A stretch of DNA of 64,000 bases from CAWACP01 sp963832965 (lineage in GTDB: Bacteria > Acidobacteriota > Terriglobia > Bryobacterales > Bryobacteraceae), in assembly GCA_963832965.1 (NCBI GenBank), contig CAWHVW010000003.1, positions 1,488,001-1,552,000 of the forward strand. Reading direction: 5' to 3'. Below the pieces are notes generated by a model, which saw nothing but the letters and a program-made list of their open reading frames with translations, had not been told where the DNA came from and made no database searches. Each line of letters begins with the position of its first letter. The first letter of the stretch is position 1. This document shows positions 9,699 through 19,194 of this stretch, in pieces. The position numbers were made by a program, and so were the translations under genes.

Positions 9699-11003
9699 AT
9701 GGCCACGACAGCACCGCACCGCATCTTCATCGACAGCATAGGCAAATTCGCCCATGGCGCAGTACGGCTCAAAGGCTGGATCTATCGGCTTCGCGTACTT
9801 GGCAAGACTGCCTTCGTGATTCTGCGGGATTGCTCCGGAGAAGTCCAGTGTGTCATCGCGTCGGACGCTCTCAAGGACCACCGCCTCAGGGTGGAAGACG
9901 TCGTCGAGATCGTGGGCAGCGTGCGACCCGAGCCACGGGCAAAAGCTGGCTATGAGGTCGAGATCTCCGAGATCCGGCTGCTGAATCGCGCGGCGCAGAA
10001 TCTCCCTTTCCAGTCTGCCGGGGATGTCGAATCGGTCGGCCTCGAGACGCTGGTCCAATATCGTCCGTTGGCGCTGCGAACAGAAGCTGTGGGCGATATC
10101 TTCCACGTTCAGGCTGGTCTGCTTACGGCGTTTCGTGATGCGCTCAACCGTCGCCGGTTCACTGAGATTGTCACTTCGAAGATCGTCGGTGGCGGCACCG
10201 AAGGCGGGACCAATCTTTTCGAAATCAAGTATTTCGACCGTGTTGCGTTCCTGGCGCAGAGTCCGCAGTTCTATAAGGAGCACGGGGTGGCCGGGTTCGA
10301 GCGAGTGTATGAAACAGGACACGTCTACCGCGCCGAACCGCATGCCTCCAGCCGCCATCTGACTGAGTATTACTCGCTTGATGTCGAGTTCGGGTTCATC
10401 GAAGGGCCGGAGGATGTGATTCAGCTGGAGCGCGAGCTCCTGACTGACATATTCGACTGCCTCAACCGCCAATATGAGCAGGTCCTCAAGAAGTACCGGG
10501 CGGACAGTCTTCCATCTCTGCTCGATGTGCCCTGCTGGGAGTTCGCGGACTGTCTGGAGATATTGCGAATCGAGTTCGGCCGTACAGACCTGACGGACGA
10601 CCTCGATCCCGAAGCCGAGCGGCAGCTTTGCGAACGTGCGCGGAAGGAGACCGGGATTCCCGCGGTGTTCGTGTTGGGCTTCCCGTTAGCAGCCCGGCCG
10701 TTTTACACGGCGCCCCGCGGACCGAGCGGCGCCGCGGGCAGTTTCGACCTTTTGTTTCAAGGCATCGAAATCACCACGGGCGGACAAAGACTCCATCGCC
10801 GCGCCGATCTGGAAGCGGCTTTGCGGGCCCGCTCCATCGACCCGTCAAACTTCGAGAGTCACCTTGCGATGTTCGAATTGGGCATGCCCCCGCATGGCGG
10901 CTTCGCCATCGGGCTCGAACGCTTAACCTGCCAGGTGATGAATCTTCCGAACGTGCGTCAGGCGGTTCTGTACCCGCGGGATCGGTACAAACTCACGCCG
11001 TGA
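9699..11003 (+). CDS. aspS: Archaeal-type aspartyl-tRNA (or aspartyl/asparaginyl-tRNA) synthetase
   Basis: 434 residues, class IIb aminoacyl-tRNA synthetase. An N-terminal OB-fold anticodon-binding domain (LKGWIYRLRVLGKTAFVILR) precedes the catalytic core with motif 2 (ETGHVYRAEPHASSRHLTEY, about residue 203) and motif 3 (GGFAIGLERL, about 400). The bacterial GAD insertion domain is absent and the length fits the archaeal/eukaryotic AspRS group, which in bacteria is often non-discriminating and also charges tRNA-Asn. Motif 2 is slightly off the usual FRAEEHNT pattern (YRAEPHAS). Tail is typical (YPRDRYKLTP). The tRNA specificity cannot be decided from sequence alone. Confidence 0.88.
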   Translation: MATTAPHRIFIDSIGKFAHGAVRLKGWIYRLRVLGKTAFVILRDCSGEVQCVIASDALKDHRLRVEDVVEIVGSVRPEPRAKAGYEVEISEIRLLNRAAQNLPFQSAGDVESVGLETLVQYRPLALRTEAVGDIFHVQAGLLTAFRDALNRRRFTEIVTSKIVGGGTEGGTNLFEIKYFDRVAFLAQSPQFYKEHGVAGFERVYETGHVYRAEPHASSRHLTEYYSLDVEFGFIEGPEDVIQLERELLTDIFDCLNRQYEQVLKKYRADSLPSLLDVPCWEFADCLEILRIEFGRTDLTDDLDPEAERQLCERARKETGIPAVFVLGFPLAARPFYTAPRGPSGAAGSFDLLFQGIEITTGGQRLHRRADLEAALRARSIDPSNFESHLAMFELGMPPHGGFAIGLERLTCQVMNLPNVRQAVLYPRDRYKLTP

Positions 11004-11011
11004 CCAGGACA

Positions 11012-11536
11012 CTACGGCTGCGGGGACTGGCCTTGCGTCACCAGACCCTTCATCGCGCCAACGATAACGCCCATCGACTGGTCGAGGTTCTTATCGCGAT
11101 TCCCTTTCCGAATGGCCACCTGCACGTAGTCGGTGAACGTCCAAAGCAGGACGTTGCTACGGGGATCCCGGATGTCCAGACGCAAACGGCCCATCTCTGG
11201 CGCCTGCAACTGGGCAAACGAGAAACCGATTTCGAAGATCACGTCCGCATCAGCAGGGGAAGACACCAGCTCATATCGTCCCCAATCCTTCATCACGGCG
11301 TAGAACTCGTTGTAAACCCGATCGGTTTTTCCGCTGAATATGATCCCGAGCGGAGTATCCAGGTTCTCTTCGCCGGCATTGGCAACAAAAACTCTCTTGC
11401 CGCTGAGGATCTGCGCGGGCACCGGAGCCGTTGCAACGTCGGCCCCTTTCGGACTCTGCTCCGCGAAGGCCGGTGCCACGGTCAGCATCACCATCATCGA
11501 AACGATACCCCAACCACGATTTGTCATTGCAGTCAT
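11012..11536 (-). CDS. Exported hypothetical protein
   Basis: 174 residues with an N-terminal signal peptide (MVMLTVAPAFAEQ). The mature part has alternating strands such as SGKRVFVANAGEENLD, ADVIFEIGFSF and RLDIRDPRSNVLLWTFTDYV. The pattern (a stress-type lipoprotein-like beta sheet ending in a helix) is common among unnamed acidobacterial exported proteins. No catalytic motif seen. It is convergent with aspS, with 8 bases between stops, and divergent from the beta-propeller gene. Confidence 0.78.
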   Translation of the reverse strand: MTAMTNRGWGIVSMMVMLTVAPAFAEQSPKGADVATAPVPAQILSGKRVFVANAGEENLDTPLGIIFSGKTDRVYNEFYAVMKDWGRYELVSSPADADVIFEIGFSFAQLQAPEMGRLRLDIRDPRSNVLLWTFTDYVQVAIRKGNRDKNLDQSMGVIVGAMKGLVTQGQSPQP

Positions 11537-11608
11537 TGCCCCGTTTCTCCCGGGCGTGTAGACGGATCAGGCAACACCCGCGTTACAGTGAAAGCAAGAC
11601 GCCATCCC

Positions 11609-12661
11609 ATGCGAACACATCACGGCCTGCTGATCTTCTGCCTGTTGTTCATCTGCTTCGGGGCTGCTGCCGTTAAGGCCGCGGAGACTCCCGCCCGCGC
11701 TCTGCTCGTGCTCGAGAAGGCGCAAGATACTTTGGTTATCGTCGACCCCGCGAGCCTGACCATCGTTGCCCGCGTACCCGTCGGCGACGATCCTCATGAA
11801 GTCGCCGTGTCGGATGACGGGAAGACCGCTTACATTTCTAACTACGGCGGTCTGCGCGGAAATGGCGGCGGCAACACCATCGCAAGGGTCGATCTGACTG
11901 CGCAAAAACCGCTGGCCCCCATCGACCTGGGTGCGTTGCGCGCCCCTCACGGACTGGTATTCGCCGGCGGCAAATTGTACTTCACCGCCGAAGGAGCAAA
12001 AGCGATTGGCCGTTACGATCCGGTCACGCAGAAGATTGACTGGGTTATGGGCACGGGTCAAAATCGCACTCATATGGTGACTGTTTCGAACGACCTCAAG
12101 ACAATCTTCACCTCCAATGTCAGCTCCTCCACCATCAGCATCGTCGAACAGATCGCGGTGCAGGGGCCGGGGCCAGGACCCGGTCGCCCACCCGGGGCTC
12201 CCGCTCCACGGCTGGACTGGAACGTGACCAACGTCGCGGTCGGCCACGGATCGGAGGGCTTCGACCTCACTCCTGACGGTAGGGAGCTATGGGTTGCCAA
12301 TGCTCAAGATCACACCATCTCCGTCATCGATGTCGCCTTGCGAAAGGTGGTCCAGACGCTCCCCTCTACCGGCGCCGCCAACCGCCTCAAGATCACGCCC
12401 GACGGCAAGTATGTTTTCGTGTCTGATATGAGTGGCAACGAATTGTTGGTACTCGACGCCGCCACTCGAAAAGAGTACAAGAGGATCGCCCTGCCCGGTA
12501 ACTCCGAGGGCCTCCTCATGGAACCCGACGGCTCGCGCGTCTACACAACTCTGAACTCCCGCGATGCGGTTGCCGTGGTCGATCTTAGAACGATGGCCGT
12601 AGCGGGCGAAGTCAGGACCGGACGAGGGCCGGACGGCCTGGCGTGGGCGGCACGCAAGTAA
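11609..12661 (+). CDS. Exported YVTN-type beta-propeller protein
   Basis: 350 residues with a signal peptide (LLIFCLLFICFGAAAVKA). The rest is a run of beta-propeller blades with the YVTN/cytochrome-cd1-like signature, for example GDDPHEVAVSDDGKTAYISN, GSEGFDLTPDGRELWVANAQ, ANRLKITPDGKYVFVSDM and EGLLMEPDGSRVYTTL. The open frame continues upstream to 10628 only as antisense to other genes, so the ATG before the signal peptide is taken. Proteins of this type sit on the cell surface or in the periplasm; specific function unknown. Confidence 0.88.
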   Translation: MRTHHGLLIFCLLFICFGAAAVKAAETPARALLVLEKAQDTLVIVDPASLTIVARVPVGDDPHEVAVSDDGKTAYISNYGGLRGNGGGNTIARVDLTAQKPLAPIDLGALRAPHGLVFAGGKLYFTAEGAKAIGRYDPVTQKIDWVMGTGQNRTHMVTVSNDLKTIFTSNVSSSTISIVEQIAVQGPGPGPGRPPGAPAPRLDWNVTNVAVGHGSEGFDLTPDGRELWVANAQDHTISVIDVALRKVVQTLPSTGAANRLKITPDGKYVFVSDMSGNELLVLDAATRKEYKRIALPGNSEGLLMEPDGSRVYTTLNSRDAVAVVDLRTMAVAGEVRTGRGPDGLAWAARK

Positions 12662-12668
12662 ACGGGCT

Positions 12669-12721
12669 ACTTCAGCCGCTGCGGATCGCGTCTCCTATAG
12701 CGGGCGACCCCAGGCTGAAGT
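12669..12721. repeat. Inverted repeat after the propeller gene
   Basis: Perfect 9-base arms, ACTTCAGCC at 12669-12677 and GGCTGAAGT at 12713-12721, separated by 35 bases, 8 bases after the propeller stop. It may act as a terminator-like hairpin or be a dispersed palindromic element; there is no T-tract. Confidence 0.4.
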
Positions 12722-12887
12722 CAGGATTCTGGACGGTTCCCGTACCGGGCCAAGCCTCGGCCCATTCCCCGTACCCCGCGCGCGGCCCTCTGCATCCAAA
12801 GTGTTAAGGCCCCCAAGCCGATATACTGTTAGGATGTTTCGCGTGGACGGTCCCCCGCGGAAGTGTACCGTTCTGAGGAAGTGCTCC

Positions 12888-14708
12888 ATGGTTAAGCGAA
12901 TCGCCGTGCTCCTGGGCGCGGCATCGTGGCTCTTCGCCGCCGCCAATCCGGCGCCCACCCCCGCCGCGCTCGTCCGGCCGGGCATCGGCAAACCGCGCAT
13001 CATGAAGGAGGCCGATCTGCGCCCCGGCATGAAAGGGGTCGCCTGGACGGTGTTCTCAGGCACCGAGCCTGAAGCAGTTCCCATCGAGATTCTGGGCATC
13101 GAAAAGAACCTCTGGGGCCCCCGCCAGGACGTCATCCTGGCGAAAATGGGTGGCCAGGCCATCCGCACCAACGTCGCCGGCGGGATGAGCGGCAGTCCCG
13201 TGTACATTGACGGCAAGCTGGTGGGCGCGGTCGCGTTACGGCTTAGTGTCTTCTCGCCAGATGCCATCTGCGGCATCACCCCCATTGAGCTTATGCTTGA
13301 GGTGAACGACTTCGACGATTCTCGGCCTGCCGAGGCGCGTACACCAGACAAAATTAACCGCGAACACTCCGCGGTATCCGCCGGTGTATTCCCGCAGATG
13401 GTTCCCATCGACACGCCCCTGGCTTTCTCGGGATTCGGCCCTGAAACGCTTCAGCAATTCGGACCGGCGTTCCAGCAGGCTGGCCTCACCACGGTCGCTG
13501 GCGGCGGCTCAACGAGCACGTTGACGGACGCAAAACCAGCAGCCGATTGGAAAACGTCGCTCAAACCCGGTGATGCCGTATCGGCCGTGCTCGTCTCCGG
13601 CGACATGAGCATCTCTGGCATGTGTACGGTTACCTACAATGACGGCCAACACGTGCTCGCCTGCGGCCACTCCATCTTCAATCTCGGCCCGGTGGACATG
13701 CCCATGGCTAAGAGCGAGGTGGTGACAACGCTGGCCTCCGCGTTCCAGCCGAACAAAATCGGCAATGCCACCGAAATCGCGGGTGCGCTACGGCAGGATC
13801 GTCACAGCGCCATCATGGGCGATCTCGGAGCGTCGGCGGAAATGGTGCCGGTTGATCTGAAGGTTCGCTCCTTCGACGAGAGCAACGCCGTCCGCACCGA
13901 GAAGGACCTGAAGTTCTCCGTCTTCGTCCAGCAGAAGTGGACCCCGTATCTAATGATGGTGACGCTGTTCAACGCCGTCTCCAGCCTCAACGAATTCGCC
14001 GACGAAGCCACCTACCGCCTCAGCGGCCAGGTGCAACTGGACGGCGAGCCGAATATCAATCTCACCACCATGTTGGCGCCCAGCGAAGCGCCGGCCCCCG
14101 CGCCGCTGCAATTAGCGGGTTGGTGGGGCGAGAAGTTTAACCGCCTCTTCCTGAACCCGGTGCAGATGCCGAAGCTGCGCAGCGTGAAGGTCACGCTTGA
14201 CCTGCTGCCGGACCGGCGTATCGCGGAAATCCAGAACGCGTGGGTGCCGAACAGCGAAGTGGAGCCCGGGTCGGAAGTGCCGGTGAAGGTCTTTGTGCAG
14301 CCCTATCGCGGCGATCGCATCGAACGCGAATTCACCGTGAAGATTCCTCCAAACCTCGCCCGCGGTCCGCATACCATTCTGTTCAGTGATGCCGACACCC
14401 TGAATCGCATGCAGAACGGCATGGCCATGTCCGATGAACACATGGACATTCCACAAACCGTCTCTTTGATCAATCAGGAGCGGCGGAATGACCGTTTGTA
14501 TGTTTCCTTGCTCGAGGCCGGACCCACCGTGTTCTATGAGGACAAGACGATGCCCAGCCTGCCGCCGTCGGTGATGAACGTCATGCAGACCGACCGCACG
14601 GCCAGCCGGCGCCTGGTGAGTTCCGCGGAGAATCTGGTGGAGCAGGGCAGCATCCCGTTCGATCTCGTGGTGGAAGGCGCCTATGCCCTCCGCATCCAGG
14701 TGAAATAG
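12888..14708 (+). CDS. Exported SpoIVB-peptidase-like (S55) domain protein
   Basis: 606 residues. Start chosen because GAGGAA lies 7 bases upstream and a signal peptide follows (VKRIAVLLGAASWLFAAA). The N-terminal 250 residues contain the S55 pattern: LRPGMKGVAWTVFSG, then GGMSGSPVYIDGKLVGAV with the likely catalytic serine, and VLACGHSIFNLGPVDMP. This fold is used by Bacillus SpoIVB in sporulation signalling, but in Acidobacteria such proteins occur without sporulation genes and are thought to be exported proteases or structural proteins. The C-terminal half is beta-rich and unassigned. It is followed after 7 bases by another exported beta-propeller gene. Confidence 0.85.
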   Translation: MVKRIAVLLGAASWLFAAANPAPTPAALVRPGIGKPRIMKEADLRPGMKGVAWTVFSGTEPEAVPIEILGIEKNLWGPRQDVILAKMGGQAIRTNVAGGMSGSPVYIDGKLVGAVALRLSVFSPDAICGITPIELMLEVNDFDDSRPAEARTPDKINREHSAVSAGVFPQMVPIDTPLAFSGFGPETLQQFGPAFQQAGLTTVAGGGSTSTLTDAKPAADWKTSLKPGDAVSAVLVSGDMSISGMCTVTYNDGQHVLACGHSIFNLGPVDMPMAKSEVVTTLASAFQPNKIGNATEIAGALRQDRHSAIMGDLGASAEMVPVDLKVRSFDESNAVRTEKDLKFSVFVQQKWTPYLMMVTLFNAVSSLNEFADEATYRLSGQVQLDGEPNINLTTMLAPSEAPAPAPLQLAGWWGEKFNRLFLNPVQMPKLRSVKVTLDLLPDRRIAEIQNAWVPNSEVEPGSEVPVKVFVQPYRGDRIEREFTVKIPPNLARGPHTILFSDADTLNRMQNGMAMSDEHMDIPQTVSLINQERRNDRLYVSLLEAGPTVFYEDKTMPSLPPSVMNVMQTDRTASRRLVSSAENLVEQGSIPFDLVVEGAYALRIQVK

Positions 14709-14715
14709 CGTTTTG

Positions 14716-16908
14716 ATGAAAAATACCTTTGCTGTTCTCGTCGCCGCCCTGGCGGTGGTGACGAATTCCTTTGCCGTGGAAACCAGGTACTGGCAGGAGA
14801 ACGACCAGGCGGACTTCGAACGAGGCACGCTCAAGAACGTCTCCCTTCGCAGTGACGGCCGCCTCTCGCTGGCGCCCGAGGTCACCGAGATCTACGACAC
14901 TTCGGTTCCGTACTTATGGGCCATCGCGCGCGATTCCAGCGGCAACCTCTACACTGGCGGCAGCAGCTCCGGCGGCGACACCGCCAAGCTGTTCGTGATT
15001 GCACCCGGCGGCAAGTCGCGCGTGCTTGCCGCGGTGCCAGGTCTCGAAATTCACGCCATCGCGTTGAATCGCCGTGACGAAGTTTTCGTGGCCACCAATC
15101 CTGACGGCAAGGTCTACCGGATTGGACGCGACGGCAAGGCACAGGAGTTCTTCAACCCCCACACTCACTACATCTGGGCGATGGCCTTCGACAGTCACGG
15201 CAACCTTTATGTCGCCACCGGCGACGACGGCCAGGTTTTTCGCGTGACTCCAGACGGGAAGAGTGAGATGTTCTTCAATACCCAGGACACCCACGCGCGG
15301 TCGCTGGCGATTGACCGCGATGATAATATCCTCATAGGAACCGATCCTTCCGGTCTGGTGATTCGGGTTTCCCCCGCCGGAGTCGGATTCGTTTTGTACC
15401 AGACGGACCGGAAAGAAATCACAGCTCTGGCGATTTCGCCGAGCGGAGCCGTCTACGCCGCCGGGGATGGCGCGAAGACCCCGACTGTTCCGGTCGCTCC
15501 GCCCCCCGCGCCGATGCCAGCTCCGCCAGCGGCCGCAGGCCAGGTACCGGTGAAGCCGGTGGCTCCGGCAAACCTGCCCCTCGGTCCGCCGACGCTGGCC
15601 GGTGGATCGGAAGTGTACCGCATCGATCCCGATGGCCTGCCGCATAAGATTTGGGCCAACAGCCAGGCACTGGTCTATACCATCTCCTTTGATTCCAAGG
15701 GACTGCCCCTTCTTGGCACCGGGAACTCGGGGAGCGTTTATCGTCTGGATACCGATACTTTGAGCACGGTTTTGCTGGACGTTCCACCCACCCAGATAAC
15801 GGCATTTGTGCCCGGCTCGGGTGGGGTCCTGTATGCCGCAACTGGCAACATTGGAAAGGTTTATCGGATTTCTCCAGACCTGGACAAATCCGGCACGTAC
15901 GAGAGCAACGTATTCGATGCCGCCCAGTTCTCTCAGTGGGGCCGGATTTCCATTGACGGGCCGACCACCGGCGTGGCCGTCTCTACCCGCAGCGGCAACG
16001 TGAATCGCACCCAGGACAACTGGAGCGCGTGGGCTCCGGTCGCGCTTGCGGCGGATCCCGGCTGTGCTTCCTGCAGCGACGGCAAAGTCACCTCTCCCGC
16101 GGCACGGTTCTTCCAATACCGTCTCACGTTTACGGCTCCCGGCGCCCTGTCCGAAATAGATCTGGCATATCTGCCCAGGAATGTTGCGCCCACTCTGGAA
16201 CAAATCGAGATCGCCCCGGCCAATTATCGCTTCCCTGCTCCGTCCGCTGCGCCGCCGTTCTCGCCGTCGCCCGCCAGCATCACGCTCCCAGCTCTTGGGG
16301 CCCACCATCAGGGATCGTCTGCTCCGGTGGTTGAGCCGGCCAGCACGGCTCAGACCCTCACGTACAGCAAAGGAATTATAGGCGCTCGTTGGGCCGCAAG
16401 AGACGAAAACGGCGACCCGCTCAGCTATCGCGTGGAAATCCGTGGGATCAATGAACCGAACTGGTTGCTGCTTAAGGATCAAGTGCGGGACAAGTACCTG
16501 GATATCGACAGCACGGCCTTCCCCGACGGCGAGTACGAGCTGCGCATCACCGCTTCGGACGCGCCAGGGAATCCGGAAGGGGAGGCCCTCACCGCCACCC
16601 TCGTCAGCGACCCCTTTCTGATCGACAATACGCCGCCAGCGATTACTCAGCTTACGGCCGAGCCGTCCGCGCCCGGCTTTCGCGTCCGCTGGCATGCCCA
16701 GGACGCAAAATCGAACATTACCCGGGCGGAATACTCGGTGAATGGGGGTGAGTGGAAACTGGCGGCCCCGGTCGGGGGGCTTTCCGATTCTCTGGACGAG
16801 AACTACGGCATAACCATCCCGAGACTATCCGGAGACGGCGAAGTGATCGCCGTGCGGGTCACGGACGATTTCGACAACTATACAGTGAGGTCCGTGCTTT
16901 GCCGATAA
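14716..16908 (+). CDS. Exported beta-propeller protein with C-terminal Ig-like domains
   Basis: 730 residues with a signal peptide (FAVLVAALAVVTNSFAVE). Repeats such as DSHGNLYVATGDDGQVFRVT and DRDDNILIGTDPSGLVIRVS indicate an NHL/SMP30-like propeller (about residues 50-400), interrupted by a Pro/Ala-rich linker near 255-295. The C-terminal third contains fibronectin/Ig-like sequence (DENGDPLSYRVEIRG; IDNTPPAITQL). Probably secreted or surface-bound. It is in a tight run with the S55 gene upstream and the cupredoxin gene 8 bases downstream. Confidence 0.85.
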   Translation: MKNTFAVLVAALAVVTNSFAVETRYWQENDQADFERGTLKNVSLRSDGRLSLAPEVTEIYDTSVPYLWAIARDSSGNLYTGGSSSGGDTAKLFVIAPGGKSRVLAAVPGLEIHAIALNRRDEVFVATNPDGKVYRIGRDGKAQEFFNPHTHYIWAMAFDSHGNLYVATGDDGQVFRVTPDGKSEMFFNTQDTHARSLAIDRDDNILIGTDPSGLVIRVSPAGVGFVLYQTDRKEITALAISPSGAVYAAGDGAKTPTVPVAPPPAPMPAPPAAAGQVPVKPVAPANLPLGPPTLAGGSEVYRIDPDGLPHKIWANSQALVYTISFDSKGLPLLGTGNSGSVYRLDTDTLSTVLLDVPPTQITAFVPGSGGVLYAATGNIGKVYRISPDLDKSGTYESNVFDAAQFSQWGRISIDGPTTGVAVSTRSGNVNRTQDNWSAWAPVALAADPGCASCSDGKVTSPAARFFQYRLTFTAPGALSEIDLAYLPRNVAPTLEQIEIAPANYRFPAPSAAPPFSPSPASITLPALGAHHQGSSAPVVEPASTAQTLTYSKGIIGARWAARDENGDPLSYRVEIRGINEPNWLLLKDQVRDKYLDIDSTAFPDGEYELRITASDAPGNPEGEALTATLVSDPFLIDNTPPAITQLTAEPSAPGFRVRWHAQDAKSNITRAEYSVNGGEWKLAAPVGGLSDSLDENYGITIPRLSGDGEVIAVRVTDDFDNYTVRSVLCR

Positions 16909-16915
16909 AAGTAGA

Positions 16916-17590
16916 GTGTCGAGAACCGCGACTTTCGTGGTCTGGCTGGCCGCCGGCCTAACCTTCGCCGGCGATCTGACCGGGCATATCTCCATCACGA
17001 AAACCCTGACGCGCAAGCGCGTCAGCCTGCCGTCTTACGATGCCGAGCGGTTTACTGCGGACGGGAAACAACCGGACCGCAGCGTGGACGAATTAGGCCG
17101 AGTGGTGGTTTGGCTGGAAGGCGGCGAACTCCCGCGCGCGCAGCCCGAGACCGCTGTTCTGGCGCAGCATTACCAGCGTTTTCAGCCGGAAATCGTAGTG
17201 ATTCCGGCCGGTTCGATGGTCTCGTTTCCAAACCAGGACCCGATTTTTCACAACGTTTTCTCCCTCTCTCACACAAAAAGCTTCGACCTCGGCTACTACC
17301 CGCAAGGGCATTCGCGGTCTGTCGAGTTCAAGCAGGCGGGCGTGGTGCAAGTCTACTGCCATCTGCACCCAAATATGTACGGGGCAATTGTGGTGGTGCC
17401 CAGCCGGATGTATGCTCGGCCCGGCCAGGATGGTGGATTCACGATGACGAGCATTCCGGCGGGCACCTATCAACTTGTGGCCTGGCACGCCTCGGCCGGG
17501 TTTTTTCGAAGGCGCGTGCGGGTACCCGAGAGCGGCGCTCTTACCGCGAACTTCGTAATTCCGGTACGCAACGATCAGGACGAGAAGTGA
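16916..17590 (+). CDS. Exported cupredoxin-like copper protein
   Basis: 224 residues, GTG start, signal peptide near the N-terminus (VVWLAAGLTFAGD). The central domain shows type-1 copper ligands: His in DPIFHNVFS and the Cys-His-Met cluster in VQVYCHLHPNMYG, preceded by VIPAGSMVSFPNQD, typical of plastocyanin/methylamine-utilisation-type cupredoxins. The C-terminal part (GGFTMTSIPAGTYQLVAWH) resembles a carboxypeptidase-regulatory-like beta sandwich. A periplasmic electron carrier is the likely role. Its stop overlaps the start of the HD-GYP gene (TGATG). Confidence 0.85.
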   Translation: MSRTATFVVWLAAGLTFAGDLTGHISITKTLTRKRVSLPSYDAERFTADGKQPDRSVDELGRVVVWLEGGELPRAQPETAVLAQHYQRFQPEIVVIPAGSMVSFPNQDPIFHNVFSLSHTKSFDLGYYPQGHSRSVEFKQAGVVQVYCHLHPNMYGAIVVVPSRMYARPGQDGGFTMTSIPAGTYQLVAWHASAGFFRRRVRVPESGALTANFVIPVRNDQDEK

Positions 17591-19194
17591 TGCGGCTGTC
17601 CCTGACGACGCGCGGCTTTCTGTGCTCATTCCTGGCGCTCTCCGCGGCTCTTGCCGCCGGTTACCTCATGGTCAGCGAGGCCATCCGGCTGCACGTCCGC
17701 GAAACGCTGAAACAATCGCTGTACGAGCAACAGGAAGCTTTGGACCGCCAGGCTGCGGCCTCAAACCGGGATCTGATGCGAACAGTCAGCGCTCTGGCGG
17801 AGACCTCTGGTCTAAAAGCGGCGATCTCGCTTTCGCGAGAGATCGGCAACGGCCCGGCGCGGGCCGATGCTGAGAGCAGGGTGGAGGCGCGCAGCACGAT
17901 TCAGGCGCAATTGCTGGAAATGGCGAGGCTGACAGGCCTGAGTTTTCTGGCTGTGGCAGGTCCGGATGGCGCTCCGGTGGCGGCAACGGAGAAAGTTACC
18001 GCGGATCTTGGCCACTGCTCGCTATGCCAGGTGGGCGGCCATCTCTATGAGACTCTGTCAGTGCCGGTAAATCAAGGCCCGGAGAATCTGGGATCGCTTA
18101 TTCTGGGCAGACGATTCTCACTTCCGCGCGACACCTCCGGAAGCCGCGGGGCGCTGCTGCACGACGGAACTGTGGTCGAGACCACACTGCCCGCGGCCAT
18201 CAATCTCGCGGCCTGCTCGGGTCCGGCGGCATGCGTTGTCGAGATTGCGGATGACCACTGGCTCGCTCTTCCCATTCGCAAGTTCAGCCCAGGCGACGGA
18301 TATGAGTTGTTCAGCCTGCAACCGCTGGATGCGAAGACGCGCGAGTTCACTCGAGCGGCGGCCGGAAATTTCGTGCTGGTGGGATTCGCCGCGCTGGCGA
18401 TCACCTGTTTGTTCTCGGTGTGGATATCGCGATCCGTGGTGCGGCCACTGCACGCATTGATCGAACAGCTAAAGGAAACCGAGCGGCAGGGCCGGTTGCC
18501 CCAAACCTTCAACACCGAGTCCACAACCACCGAAGTGCACTTGTTGGCCTCGGCGATTAATCGCGCCGCGCGAGCCGTTCATGACGCCAACGAGCATCTC
18601 GACTCGGCGTATCTGGAATTCATCGAAACCATGGCCCGTGCTTTGGATGCACGCGACCGCTATACGGCCGGCCACAGTGACCGCGTAAGCGAGTACTCGG
18701 TGGCCATTGCGCGCGCATTGAATTGCCCGCCCGGCCAGATCGAAATCCTGCGCGTTGGCGCGCGCCTGCACGACATCGGCAAGATTGGAGTCCCCGACGC
18801 GGTGCTCCAGAAGCCCGGCCGCCTCACTGATGAGGAATTCGCGTTGATCAAGCAGCATCCCGAGATCGGCCGGCGGATTCTGGAGAACGTGAGCCGATTC
18901 CAGGACTATCTTCCCATCATCGAATTGCATCACGAGGATTTCGACGGCCGCGGGTATCCGCACGGCCTTCGCGGCGAGGAGACACCACTGCTGGCGCGGA
19001 TTGTGCACGTCGCCGACGCTTACGATGCGATGACCAGCAACCGCGCGTACCGCTCGCGCCTCAGCGAAGCTCGCGTCCACGAGATTCTCCGGGAATGCGC
19101 CGGAACCCAGTTCGATGCGGCGATTGTCGACGCCTTTCTGCGAATTCTGGAGGCGCGGAATGTGGAATTGCAATATCAAAGTCAACCCGCGTAG
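17590..19194 (+). CDS. Membrane HD-GYP phosphodiesterase with HAMP domain
   Basis: 534 residues. Transmembrane segment about 8-30, a periplasmic sensor domain (about 30-255), a second transmembrane segment (FVLVGFAALAITCLFSVWIS), a HAMP linker, then an HD-GYP domain with HDIGKIGVPD (about residue 393) and HHEDFDGRGYP (about 446). All residues that define active HD-GYP enzymes are present, so cyclic-di-GMP (or cGAMP) hydrolysis is expected. The sensor contains a Cys-x-x-Cys pair (LGHCSLCQVGG), possibly binding a metal or haem. The start overlaps the cupredoxin stop and its end overlaps the porin gene by 35 bases. Confidence 0.92.
   Translation: MRLSLTTRGFLCSFLALSAALAAGYLMVSEAIRLHVRETLKQSLYEQQEALDRQAAASNRDLMRTVSALAETSGLKAAISLSREIGNGPARADAESRVEARSTIQAQLLEMARLTGLSFLAVAGPDGAPVAATEKVTADLGHCSLCQVGGHLYETLSVPVNQGPENLGSLILGRRFSLPRDTSGSRGALLHDGTVVETTLPAAINLAACSGPAACVVEIADDHWLALPIRKFSPGDGYELFSLQPLDAKTREFTRAAAGNFVLVGFAALAITCLFSVWISRSVVRPLHALIEQLKETERQGRLPQTFNTESTTTEVHLLASAINRAARAVHDANEHLDSAYLEFIETMARALDARDRYTAGHSDRVSEYSVAIARALNCPPGQIEILRVGARLHDIGKIGVPDAVLQKPGRLTDEEFALIKQHPEIGRRILENVSRFQDYLPIIELHHEDFDGRGYPHGLRGEETPLLARIVHVADAYDAMTSNRAYRSRLSEARVHEILRECAGTQFDAAIVDAFLRILEARNVELQYQSQPA

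Noticed and set aside
9469..9714. 81-codon minus-strand frame upstream of aspS
   Set aside because: No motif and it overlaps the aspS start; not supportable as a gene.
10628..11608. Upstream extension of the beta-propeller frame
   Set aside because: It runs through aspS and antisense to an exported protein gene; the signal peptide starts at 11609.
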